A stretch of 64,000 nt of DNA, taken from Endothia cerciana. Taxonomy: Eukaryota > Ascomycota > Sordariomycetes > Diaporthales > Cryphonectriaceae. Below, piece by piece: positions 24,369-34,082 of this stretch. Made by a program: the position numbers and the translations under genes. Within the stretch, counting starts at the first letter, position 1, and each line of letters opens with the position of its first letter. Where the stretch lies: positions 31,711-95,710 of the forward strand of contig JALRMH010000080.1 in assembly GCA_026119935.1 (NCBI GenBank). The letters are read 5' to 3'. The notes below the pieces were generated by a model. It did no database searches. It had not been told where the DNA came from and saw nothing but the letters and a program-made list of their open reading frames with translations.

Positions 24369-24480
24369 TTATCTTCCCTACCCTCCGGTGCTACCTCGAC
24401 TTAACCCTCGTACTCGTACCATCACCCTCTCCGGAGCGCCAGCCCCAGTAACTCAACACAGGGCGACCAGCTGGTCCTCC
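24369..24480 (+). repeat. Diverged dispersed repeat, copy 1
   Basis: This segment aligns with 36967-37090 in the same orientation. Shared blocks include ATCTTCCCT, GTGCTACC, CCCTCGTAC, CGCCAGCC and GGCGACCA, and both copies end at a shared GTCCTCC. Most mismatches are transitions, with a few indels, so this is an old or RIP-mutated repeat family. The family is not recognised. Confidence 0.75.
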
Positions 24481-24938
24481 TTAACTCGCTCGGCAGTTGT
24501 GGCCGTATTGCCTCGCGGCTTCGAGGAGGCGTCGCTAATATCACATCCTGTCTCATGACCGGTACGGCCTTGGCTCCGCACCATTACGGCCCGGCTCTTG
24601 CTGCCGGAACGGAACAGCCTAGCGTCGACATGAGCTGGTCAGTAGTAGCGTAGTAGCCTAATTGCTTGCGTTTACGACGGCCCTGGTTCCGCCCAGCGGG
24701 ACACACATACGTCGGTGCTTCGCTTGTGGCTGTCCGCGCCGCCATACATATGCTGGCCTCAGCATCCCTTGTTGCACATTGCGGGAGACCAGGACGAGGA
24801 CCCCCATGTTGAGCCGACTGTTTGGGCCTTGAGTGTGCCATGTGGCGAAGGTCTAAATCTATGGTAGAATACTCTTCGGCTTGTGGTCGGGACGACCGCT
24901 CATCACCTCCTCGTGTTACATACATAGTAATCAGAGCC

Positions 24939-26636
24939 TCATAATTTTGTGCACACTGGCTGTTCTACACCATCTGCCCATTTCATGGATCCCATCATCG
25001 TAACAACGATCACAATTGCCGTGACCAAGCTGATACACCCATACCTGTATGCGTGTGCCCTCCGAAGCCCGGTCAGCTCCAGGATCCAAGTGCTGATGGT
25101 GGTCAGGCAGCCGCAGAAGCCATCGTCGACTCCCTGCAAGACCTGACACGACACGAGGTCGCCCCCGATCCAGGTCAACGCCCGCTCGGCTGGCAGTCGC
25201 TGAAGGTCCCAGGTCACCGCCATCACAAGAGTGCCGAGCGAGTTGGCACAGAATGTCCCAAGTGGGAACCCGACGTAACAGAGGTTCAGCTTGGTGCTCA
25301 ACAGGAACCGTGTAAGACAGCCCAGAGGGGCAAACACGAGAGCGAAAAGCGCTTCTCCGCGCCAAGTCTCTTGAGCCCACGACGTCTTGTGGCCAACAGG
25401 TCCAGACGGACGGTCGGGAGGTAGAGCGGCCATGATGACGGCGCCGGTCCAGCAACCGGCGGCCAGGACAACAACAGTGTGGTCAATCCAGTGTACCACC
25501 CGTTTTGGAATCTTCTTGTCGTAGCTCTTCAGGAAAATGGCTATATGTGCTCCGGCTTTGAGACCGGCCACGCACACGGCAGTCGTGACAATGATGACGG
25601 CAACCACAGACATGAAGTCTTGGCCAGGCGATGGCGTTGCTGACGTTACGGTAGGTCCACCAACAAGTGCCAGCAAGCAGTCTCGCATGAACGATGAGAA
25701 GGTTGTGAGGGACCCGCAGAAGCCGGTGGCCAGGCCAATGTGAAGTGGCATGGGAACAGATGACTCTGACGAGGCTTGTCTGGCCTTCGTGGACTCGCTC
25801 GACCCTGTGCTGTCGGACAGGGGGCTGGCTGACTGCGGCTCTGGAATAGATGGCCTGGCTATGCTCCTGGCAGCCTTTGGATGGTGGAGCAGCTCGGCGG
25901 CTCCGGACAACAGCCCGAGGATCAGTGTGCCGACGAAGTTGGGCCAGATGGTATTGAAAGCAACTGGACTCAGCGGATATGTTGTGAGGCCTTGGAGGCC
26001 TAGGCGAGCAAGCGTTCCCATGATGGAGAAGAAGACGAGGTGCGAGACAATGAAGATGCCGGTTCTCAGCCGGCCCACATGGGCGGAAGCATCGCCTTCT
26101 CCGTCCTTCGAACCCTCTACCAACTCGAGTTCAGGCCGCCCAAGCTCTTCCTCCAGACTGCGGTGTGCATAGCGGTGTGCCTCGGATGGGTTCTCAACTG
26201 CGCCGGCGGAAGTCATCTCGGTGAGGTTGGCAACTCCGAACGGGGCGGCGTGTTCCTTGTTCTCCTCCTCGTTGTCTTCTGGCTGTCTTTGGACATAGTT
26301 ATGTCTAGGCGGCGTGCTATCAAACCGTTCGCGGCCAATACCGCCCGATTGCCCGTCACCGTATCCACCTCTGTAGGCTCCGCAAGAGGATTCGTTCCCG
26401 CGGCTTGCCAGACTCTGCCGGCGGCGGCTGGAAATTTCGTCTTCAAGGGATGAATGTCGGGCTATAGGACCCTCATCAGGGTTCAGCACCGGCACCGGCG
26501 CTTCAATCTCACTGAGATTTAGCTCAGGCGAAGTTGTTCCCAGCCCACCGAAACTGGTCCAGCCCTCCGGCGAGGAAGGTCTGTTTCCATAGTGTGAGGA
26601 ACCTGACTTCCGGGAAGACAATTTCAAGTGCGACAT
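24939..26636 (-). CDS. Fluoride export protein (FEX/CrcB family)
   Basis: FEX proteins are plasma-membrane fluoride channels that let F- leave the cell. This intronless 565-aa ORF has a ~190-residue hydrophilic, Ser/Glu-rich N terminus followed by two CrcB/Fluc domains in tandem, each with about four membrane segments. Domain 1 contains NFVGTLILG and GFCGSLTTFSSF, the Fluc pore signature with its phenylalanine box. Domain 2 contains GTFCANSLGTL and GFCGCLTTISTW, where the FSSF phenylalanines are replaced. This fits the known asymmetry of fungal FEX (one working and one vestigial pore), but here domain 1 looks the more canonical. It is divergent from an enolase copy across 655 bp. The ATG at 26636 is the first in frame. 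Confidence 0.92.
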   Translation of the reverse strand: MSHLKLSSRKSGSSHYGNRPSSPEGWTSFGGLGTTSPELNLSEIEAPVPVLNPDEGPIARHSSLEDEISSRRRQSLASRGNESSCGAYRGGYGDGQSGGIGRERFDSTPPRHNYVQRQPEDNEEENKEHAAPFGVANLTEMTSAGAVENPSEAHRYAHRSLEEELGRPELELVEGSKDGEGDASAHVGRLRTGIFIVSHLVFFSIMGTLARLGLQGLTTYPLSPVAFNTIWPNFVGTLILGLLSGAAELLHHPKAARSIARPSIPEPQSASPLSDSTGSSESTKARQASSESSVPMPLHIGLATGFCGSLTTFSSFMRDCLLALVGGPTVTSATPSPGQDFMSVVAVIIVTTAVCVAGLKAGAHIAIFLKSYDKKIPKRVVHWIDHTVVVLAAGCWTGAVIMAALPPDRPSGPVGHKTSWAQETWRGEALFALVFAPLGCLTRFLLSTKLNLCYVGFPLGTFCANSLGTLVMAVTWDLQRLPAERALTWIGGDLVSCQVLQGVDDGFCGCLTTISTWILELTGLRRAHAYRYGCISLVTAIVIVVTMMGSMKWADGVEQPVCTKL

Positions 26637-27291
26637 GTTGACGATGGGTCTTTTCTAGCAACGACCTAGTATTTACCCATGGATTAGTCCTTGGGTTCTT
26701 TATTGGTGGTGCTTCACCTCTCTACTCGCCTGAAACTTAAGTCTCGTCCCGCGGCGAGATCCTCGATGGCCTATAATTATCGATATGATCCTTTATGCTA
26801 TCTCGAAATCTCCTCGGCGAATGAATGGGAACAACAAGCGATGATTCAGACACCAACATGTCACCTAGAAGCGATGTAGTCAAGACAGCGTATCTGATCA
26901 AATAAAATAAAATAAAATTAAAAAATTAAAAAAATAAACGGCAAAAGACAGATGCACCCCGACTCTTGGTCTGGTGCTCCTTTTCTTGCAGAATACCAAG
27001 TATTAGCTCCGACCTCTCCTGGCTGGCCTCGCCGATGGTTCCGACATTTCCGGCCCAGGCGACATCCGTACTCCGGGCTTCGCGAGGAATGCGGTTCGTG
27101 CGGTTCGGCAGCTGATGAGGGCGCTACTTCGATCATCCCACATTCCAGAGGGACTTGATAAGCGAAGGGCGAGCCGAGAATGCCATAATATGCACACTGG
27201 CTGCCAGTCTCCCCTGTACCGTTCGTTTCGTGGCTCCTTCAGTCAAACTGATATCCAACTATTCATCTTATTTTCGTATCTGTTTATTATT
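26637..27291. promoter_or_regulatory. Divergent promoter between FEX and the enolase copy
   Basis: This 655-bp region between two divergent start codons probably drives both genes. It contains an A/T-rich low-complexity block (about 26900-26938, repeated AAAAT units) and a C/T-rich block. The arrangement would allow co-regulation of exporter and target enzyme. No riboswitch is claimed. Confidence 0.5.
26900..26938. repeat. A-rich low-complexity (AAAAT)n-like block
   Basis: Consecutive AAAAT/AAATT units lie in the FEX/enolase promoter. They are a likely nucleosome-free element. Confidence 0.8.
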
Positions 27292-28847
27292 ATGATTGAA
27301 TCCGTCCATTCCGCAGAACGACTGGATTCTTGGGGCAACCCGACAGTCCAGGTCGACATAGTTACAGCACAAGGTGAAACCCATGCACGGCCGCTCATGA
27401 CTTTGCCAGGACCTCCTGACTTGAAGCGCAGGGACATTCAGGGCCATTGTACCTTCGGGAGCTTCTACGGGGTCGACCGAAGCTGTCCAGCTTAGGGACC
27501 AGGTCAAAGAAGTCTATAACGGCAAGGGAGTCGAGACGGCTGTCAAAAATGTCGAGGACATCATTGGCCCTGCGCCCATCGAGAAGAATTTCGATCCCAA
27601 GACCCAACTGAAAGCTATTGATGACCTCATGCGGGGTCTTGATGGCACGGTGAACAAGTCCAAACTGGGAGCCAATGCTATCCTCGGCGTGAACATGGCC
27701 TGCGCAAGGGCTGGAGCTGCGGCTGCCGTATGATATCAACCACATGCACATGCCCATGCGGGAAGGCTGACTGTACATATCCCAGGGTATACCTCTCTAC
27801 GAATTCCTTCGCAAGGAGGCGGGCCTCTCTGAAGGCTTCGTCACGCCGGTCCCCTTCTTCAACGTCCTTAACGGAGGCGCACACTCCGGAAATGCGATGG
27901 CCTTCCAAGAGTCCATGATCGCGCCTGTTGGGGCCAGCAGCATGTAAGAAGCGGTCCGCATGGGAGCTGAGACATACCATCAACTCAAGAAGGTCATCGA
28001 GCGGAAATGGGGCCCAGCTGGTAAGCCTCCTGTAGCGTGACATGCCTGTAGGAACTTGTCAGACTGACAACCTATGAAGCAGCAGGTTTGGGTGACGAAG
28101 GTGGTTTTGCTCCACCCGTCCATCACCCAGAGCAGGCACTCGAGCTGCTGACCACGGCTGTCGAAGAGGCTGGGTACACGGGACAGATCAAGTTTGGGGT
28201 CGATCCTGCTTCAAGCGAATTCTATCGCGGCGAATCCTACGATCTCTGTTTCAAGGCCGAGAGTAGACAAGATATCTCTCCGCAAGAATTGTCAACGCTC
28301 TACAACGAGCTGCTCTCCAAGTATCCTGTGGTGCTTTTGGAAGACCCATTTTCCGAAGAAGACTGGGCATCGTGGACAGAGTTCAACAAGCACTGTCCGA
28401 TTGAGCTGGTTGGAGATGACCTGTTGACTACCAATATCGAGCGCGTCAGGATGGCCAAGGAGAAGGAGGCATGCAACTCAATGCTGCTCAAGGTGAACCA
28501 GATTGGCACAGTAAGCGAAGCTATTGAAGCGTAAGTCAAACGAGTGATCCGTCCTACTTCAACCGGGCATGAAAGGGCTGATGAAGCGTAGGAACAACTT
28601 GTGCACGAAGCTTGGCTGGAATGTGTTCGTCTCTCACCGCTCAGGCGAGACAAGCGACGACTTCATTGCCGACATCGCCGTCGGGCTGCGAGCAGGTCAC
28701 CTCAAGTCGGGTGCACCGGCCCGGGGCGAGAGAGTAGCCAAGTACAATCGCTTGATGGACATCGAAGACGAGATTCGTGCTAAGGGGCAATCGTGTCCTT
28801 ATGCGGGAGTCCATTACAACTCTCTCGACAAGCTCGGAAAGGCTTGA
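27292..28847 (+). pseudogene. Second enolase copy, interrupted
   Basis: Enolase converts 2-phosphoglycerate to phosphoenolpyruvate and is inhibited by fluoride. Five exons reconstruct a family-length 439-codon frame: 27292-27389, 27442-27727, 27786-28020, 28086-28530 and 28592-28847. Active-site signatures remain: PSGASTG, NGGAHSG, GDEGGFAPP, VDPASSEF, EDPF, VGDDL, LLKVNQIG, SHRSGE and HLKSGAP. Three lesions are visible. The first intron starts GCCGCT instead of GT. The conserved DSRGNPT reads DSWGNPT (CGG to TGG). An in-frame TAA sits at 27945-27947, between APVGASSM and EAVRMGAE. A GTAAGA at the TAA could act as a donor but would remove conserved residues. It may be a decaying paralogue or hold sequence errors; the main glycolytic enolase should be elsewhere. 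Confidence 0.85.
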
Positions 28848-29449
28848 CCGAGCCTGGTCTGCTACCTTACGTCACTTTTCGTACGTGTATAAGGCAGAGT
28901 TTTGTATCAGATGAAAGCATCGAACAACGTACAACGAAGACACCAAACAGACTGAAAAATTTCATGCGTTCTTCTATCTGTCGCTCTCTTATCAACAACA
29001 ACTTCAGTGACAGTGTGCAAGCACGCAACATTAAGTAGACTGGAGAGTTCTCCGTCATTGGCCAATGCAAGACTTCCCTCGACATCGCGCTGGCATTCGT
29101 TCCAATGTGAACATTCATGGTTTGGGTGTAGTGAGAAATGATCGGGAATTTGAACTGAACAGATGGCTTAAAATCCGTTCGTCACGACTACCTAGGTTGT
29201 ATTGATAGGATTTCTAAGGAAACCCACTCAACAAATAAAGTTTCAAGTAGGAGGTATTCAAGCCGAAAAGGAACTGAGAAAGACCCCATGTGAGACCTGT
29301 GATACAGTCAAGACAGAAATTCAAGCAAAGCTGCTTCCATTTTCGCCTCATGCTCCTCATACCACTCATAATGATATTGATGAGGGAAAGCAATCCACCA
29401 AAGGTCTTGCGAGAATAGTATCGATCGAGGTTGTACGAGAACCCCAAGT
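28848..29449. other. Convergent spacer, enolase copy / arrestin
   Basis: This ~600-bp 3'-flanking region between convergent genes is AT-richer than the genes. No further feature seen. Confidence 0.5.
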
Positions 29450-30709
29450 TCACGTAATGTGACCGGTGATCACTTCGTAACTTGGTGGAGGCTCGGCAGT
29501 GGCGACGTACACGGGAATTAGTAGCGTCACAAACTCGATAGCGTGTCAGTTGGTTTGCAAGCGGCAAAAACGAACGCTTCTAGCAAGCTTACCGCAGTCT
29601 TAGACAACTTGTCGGAGGAGAACTCACAGAGGAGTTGCAACAAATGTTCTTCGTCCGCCCCATTCTCAAAGCGCTCAGACGCTAGCCGAGGAGGTACGAG
29701 ACAACCTTCCCATAACGAAGGATCAACCTGAGTAGTTTGTACTCCGGGCTTTGTCTTCAGGGGAATATTCAGGGAAACTTGTCGAAGAACGGTGCCCGTG
29801 AGAGTAAATCCCCGTTGCCTGCCCTTGTTGACGACGGTTATGTTCATCAGTGACAAACGAAGGCTTTTCAGAGAGACTTTGAGCTCCTGGGAAACAGATG
29901 ATGGCACCGTGACCCATAGTTTCAAAGGTAGTACATCACCGGGGCGCAGTGAGCCTCCACTACTGATGCTCGCTCCGAGAACAAGGGCGGGGCTATACGG
30001 AGGAAGGAACTCATCGACTATTTGCGACTCACACGGCGCTTCGGTGCCGAGAATTGTGTATGGAAGAACGCGGCAGGCCTTTGATGGCCCACGAGCAGAA
30101 GATAAGATGTTTGGGGAGTCGACTTGGACAGATGTTAGTCGTATCCTCTGGCGGATCTGGCGTCTGAAAGGTCCACATCCTTTGACGGTTGCGCAAACAA
30201 CATAGAAGACGCACCCAGTCTGGCGATATGCCTGCCCCAGAACGGATGACTGGAGGATGGCCTTATTAACGCAGCGGGAGATCAGAGAAAGGTCAATGCC
30301 GAAGGTGAAAGGGTGCTGCCCCTTTCCTAATGTGTACCGCGTTGATGTGCTCAGCGGGAAGATCGGGAAGAGGACTTGGGACACGTCGAGAACCTGCCGG
30401 GCGTTAACACCGCCTACAATCCTAAGGTACTCTAGGGCATAGTAACCTTATGGTAGATGAGACTTGGTGGGTATTCAAGTCCGATAGTGACAGTGTCGGA
30501 TGAAAGAAGTCTCGCTGGGCCGATCTTGTCAGCATGTTATGAGCCCCCAAGTAAGGCAAGGCCTGCTTTCACCTACCTTCGAGTGATAACTCTAATTGAG
30601 ATATGGAGAGCCTACGCCTGACTTCCAGGTAGACCATGCCAGTCACAACATCCAGAGAGGTGTACATTTTGTTCTTATGGTCGTGGTCTAGCTTTACAAC
30701 GAGCTTCAT
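29450..30709 (-). CDS. Alpha-arrestin-like trafficking adaptor with PPxY
   Basis: Alpha-arrestins recruit the Rsp5/NEDD4 ubiquitin ligase to plasma-membrane transporters and trigger endocytosis. Four exons are inferred: 30709-30577, 30514-30447, 30393-29593 and 29533-29450 (introns 53-62 bp), 361 aa. The N terminus has MKLVVKLDHDHKNKMYTSLD and MVYLEVRRRLSISQLELSLE, the first strands of an arrestin N-domain. LGKGQHPFTFGIDL (about residue 95) matches the family's G-x-H-x-(Y/F)PF pattern. The C-domain follows, with LRPGDVLPLKLWV. The last exon ends in VTLLIPVYVATAEPPPSYEV, whose PPSY is a WW-domain-binding PPxY motif. The acceptor of intron 1 (GGCCCAG) was chosen because only it keeps the frame. 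It lies between the enolase and pyrophosphatase copies. Confidence 0.8.
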
Positions 30710-31506
30710 CTTGTCGGCCCCGGGCCTGATTGACGGGGTTTGTCGTTTCTAAGGGATCCAACGTCTCAACATGCCTTGGACCTTTGGTTCTGGAATGACT
30801 TCGCATGATATGGAGGCCGAACAATCCATACTTCAGGCCATCGGCATCTGATAATCCTGACCCAGGGTGTTTACTAAGAGGCGAATGAAGGCGGGTCTAA
30901 GCCTGGACAGCCGTCATTACCGGCAGATCCGTCATGCGTCTCAATACCTGACAAAACACAGGTAGGGTGAGATGACGACTTGCACAATATACAGGAAAAT
31001 GAATCCAATTACAATGCAATGCCCCCACCTATGAGATCCCATCGTCCCCTAATTGAATGCCGCTTGGCGCCTTTTCAACCCGAGACTGCTTGCCTGTGCT
31101 TGTAGCCTTGGGTGCATGTATGATATGTGGTAGCAGGTGTGGCTTGCACAGAGATGCGATACATCTACCGAAACATCCGCGCCGGGACCTTTAGGGACCA
31201 ACGTCAACTTAAGTTGGCTAAGCGTGTCACATTACGGGCAGGTTTTCCCCAAGGAATTACGTCTTATCTCGTCATATCCGGGGAATTCGGCGAATCAAGC
31301 CGAAGAGTCGAATTTCCAGTTGTAAGGATTTTGGACCAATAGCTTAAGCATGCGACGAAGTATGTATTATGAGGTTCTTCAAGACCCCCTGCGCCAAGGC
31401 GCTCTGTGCCCTCCGCCCTCCTGTCTCGCCGCCCTTTTGTCTCTGGCCATCTCGGTCTGCAAAGAACCAATCATCAACAATGGGTTCCGGAAATTCTCGC
31501 AAGTAG
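30710..31506. other. Spacer between arrestin and pyrophosphatase genes
   Basis: This is the arrestin upstream region plus the 3' flank of the pyrophosphatase. Positions 31344-31506 continue an open frame encoding a plausible pyrophosphatase C-terminal tail (PEPIVDDWFF) out of frame with the gene as written. Confidence 0.5.
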
Positions 31507-32567
31507 TCAGACTCTTTCGGGTTGCTTGATGCTGACTTTGTCAATTTGGTTGGCCAAGTTGCTGTTCAACGCTGTAGCGCTAGTCTAGCATTAGCTCCAT
31601 ATCCACAATGATTAGGAGGCAAAAGCGAAACATACCACGAGATCGGACCACCATCCGTCTCCCCAGATATGAGGCATTGCCAGGCAAGGGAGCATTCCTG
31701 AACAATGCCATCGGCGTAACTGAAACGGTCAGATGATAATCAAAAGACCGAGGCGCAAACCTGGATACTTACTGTTTGTTTCTGACTTGACCATTCAGAC
31801 CCAATCTGTTGGGGGCTTTCCCGTCGGGCATCTTGTAGATGCGGAACCAGTCCTTGGTGGCTGCTAGAAGGCCCGGGAAGGCAAGCTCCACGTCCTCGAT
31901 GTCGTTCAACTGAGAGGCTATGGGGTCGTTGATATCGATAACAATGACCTTCCAGTCCGTTTCGTCCCCATCGATGAGGCACATGATGCCCAGGACCTTT
32001 ACTTGCTTGACCTCGCCGTGGCTTGCCACCGATGTGCCTATCTCGCAAGCATCGAGGGGATCATTGTCCCCCCTGTGTCCAATTTCGGGATGAATGAAGT
32101 GTGGATCTTCCCAGGTCTTTTTGGCTTTTTTGTTTCGTTTTGGTAAGCCACTGGATGCAAAGCTGCAACAACAACTTCGGGGGCCGTCATCGGTAGGACG
32201 TCGTCGACCTACCTGTGGAAGAGCGCCGTAATTCCAGATGTACCCTTTGTAAGGAAAACAGTTCTTCACATATCTGACCATTCCATCTTTAACATCTTGC
32301 TTGATGGGATTCAACTCTTCGTTTCGTGAGATCTGTAGTATATTGAGCCGTTGTGGGTACGTGATATACATAAGCTTGCCATCTTACTTCGAACTTGGCG
32401 TTGGTAAACCGTGGTATCTCGACCACCATGTTCAATACACTGTGCTCCTCGTTCGCAAACAACTCGATGTCATGGAACGGGGACACGACCTGGCCATCTC
32501 GCTCAAGATAAATGCGGTGCTCAAGGGTGTAAGGACTGCCCGTGAGTCGGATACCGTATGAGTGCAT
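31507..32567 (-). CDS. Inorganic pyrophosphatase copy, C terminus frameshifted
   Basis: This soluble family-I pyrophosphatase hydrolyses PPi with Mg2+ and is a classic fluoride-inhibited enzyme. Five exons are inferred: 32567-32388, 32332-32213, 32116-31773, 31719-31636 and 31579-31507, giving 266 aa. Residues equivalent to the yeast active site are kept: E of VVEIPR, K and E of NAKFE, R of MVRYV, Y of KGY and WNY, the GDNDPLD aspartates, TDWK, and RIYK. Identity to ordinary fungal IPPases looks moderate, suggesting a paralogue. The frame stops after IKQPERV, while the next frame reads ESDYLREFPEPIVDDWFF, resembling the usual tail ending in WFF. An extra A in a GAAAG run near 31515 would explain this. 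Exon 5's acceptor is the least certain junction. Confidence 0.82.
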
Positions 32568-32828
32568 GGCGTTTGCTTTGAGGCCGGTAACTTGGTCGGA
32601 CAGATAAGGTCAACCGGATAGGTAGATTCAAGACAGCTTTTCTTCATACCTGTATTATCTGCACGACCGATAGGTACGTCATTTCTGCCGACCCACTTCC
32701 CTGGATCATTACACGTACTTTCATGTGAAAATTTCACCCCGATGTGACATTGTCAGCCCCAGCACATTCTCCTATGTGAGTAACCGAATCGGATACGACG
32801 GGCAAGACGGGATAGAGCCGAGCCAAGG

Positions 32829-32844
32829 TGGCGCCATGGCGCCA
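32829..32844. promoter_or_regulatory. 16-bp perfect palindrome upstream of pyrophosphatase
   Basis: TGGCGCCATGGCGCCA reads the same on both strands and lies ~260 bp upstream of the pyrophosphatase start. It could be a binding site for a dimeric regulator. Function is inferred only. Confidence 0.35.
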
Positions 32845-33314
32845 TCTGCCGCGCCGAATCATGACATTGGTGATGCATAGCCACCAACGTCGCGTACGGC
32901 CAAAGGAATGGTCTCGCCGTTAAGCCATAGAGAATGAACATGCCTGGGCTGAAGCCACTGTGTGTTATTAGTCTGGACACACACTCCGATGCAGGTATTC
33001 GGGGATTCTATTCCATGCTCCATGCATTTCTAAGACTGGGAGGCCACGAGAAGAGAGCTTGAGGATGATCAATGATGAGATAATGTTGTGGTTGTCAAAG
33101 CCAGAAAAGTCGTATTGGACAATGAGTCTGGAACTTCTTGTTGCTGCGGCTAACTTCAGGTAGCAGCATGGTTCAATGCCGTATGGAGGAGCGTTTATGA
33201 TTCTACACTGAATCTCGCCCCCTCATGCACGAGCAGTTTGGTGAAGCTCATGAGAATACACAGTCGCGTCCACCCCATCTTATCCGTCACATGACGCCAG
33301 AGAGTGAAGCAAGG

Positions 33315-33542
33315 TTACGATTTCGGAGACCCGTCGGCTCTGGATGCTGTGCTATGTTCATGATGTTTGCCTGCGTATACCTCGCGATGTATTGCCGCCG
33401 TCTGCTCCGCGTTCGGCTCCGCGGTGTCGTCGGCGAATTGTGCTTCCTTGATTCGTTTGTTTTGCTGGACCGCATCCTCATCGCCGGTGTTGGCGATGCT
33501 GTCGAGCATGTCGTAAAACTCCTTGTCATCCCGTGCCGGCAT
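33315..33542 (-). CDS. Small hydrophilic ORF (75 aa), unrecognised
   Basis: The frame starts MPARDDKEFYDMLDSIANTG and stays open for 75 aa with protein-like, charged composition (DAVQQNKRIKEAQF). It has no signal peptide or membrane segment. A GTATAC donor near the 3' end could shorten or alter the tail. I do not recognise the family. It lies between the pyrophosphatase copy and the divergent Zn2Cys6 gene. It may be a real small gene or chance. Confidence 0.4.
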   Translation of the reverse strand: MPARDDKEFYDMLDSIANTGDEDAVQQNKRIKEAQFADDTAEPNAEQTAAIHREVYAGKHHEHSTASRADGSPKS

Positions 33543-34082
33543 GTTGCTCCTTAGAAATTTCCTTGAAAATTTCCAAATGGCCGATGCAGGGTTTCGTTCG
33601 AGTTTCCGGAGCGGTAGAGGATGTATACTTGGAACTGGGTGGTCACTGACGCTTCTCCTCGAAATGCTCGATGTCGTAGTCGTGGTGTGACGGTTTTCGT
33701 GGGCCACTCTAGGTCAGGAATTGTCGCGGTATTTGAAAACAATGATTGCGCACTTGGTACTGCCCGATACCCTCCTCGCTAAATACATTCCAGCCCATTA
33801 AATCTTAGACTGGTCTTGAAGACTACCGGGCGATGTAAGCGATGCGCTGAAGTGACGGGTAGGCCGGGAAACGCGGCTACGACGGGTAGAGCCTTAGCTT
33901 AGGCCTCAAGTCAACGTAAGGGATTGGTGCATCCGGAACACCATTTATATCTCCTGGTCCTACAGATCCGCCGGCATCCACCCAATATTCCCTTCCTTTC
34001 CGCCCCCGTCTCTAGTGATCCAGTTGTTGCTTGCCCCTGACGTTTTATCTCCGACACCTGGGCGTGTTACGTCCCCCAAGTC
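33543..34082. promoter_or_regulatory. Upstream region of the Zn2Cys6 regulator
   Basis: A 540-bp region between divergent starts, with no other coding signal. It is the likely promoter of the regulator and of the small ORF. Confidence 0.4.

Larger units (their letters stand above)
22271..24938. other. Gene-free stretch with homopolymers and a repeat relic
   Basis: This 2.7-kb stretch has no gene I can support. It contains a 25-A run, a 21-T run some 500 bp further on, and one copy of a diverged dispersed repeat (24369-24480). Open frames crossing it are homopolymer-driven. Confidence 0.5.

Noticed and set aside
26637..27291. Bacterial-type fluoride riboswitch in the FEX/enolase promoter
   Set aside because: I see no recognisable riboswitch core. 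Fungi are not known to use this class, and a protein regulator lies nearby.
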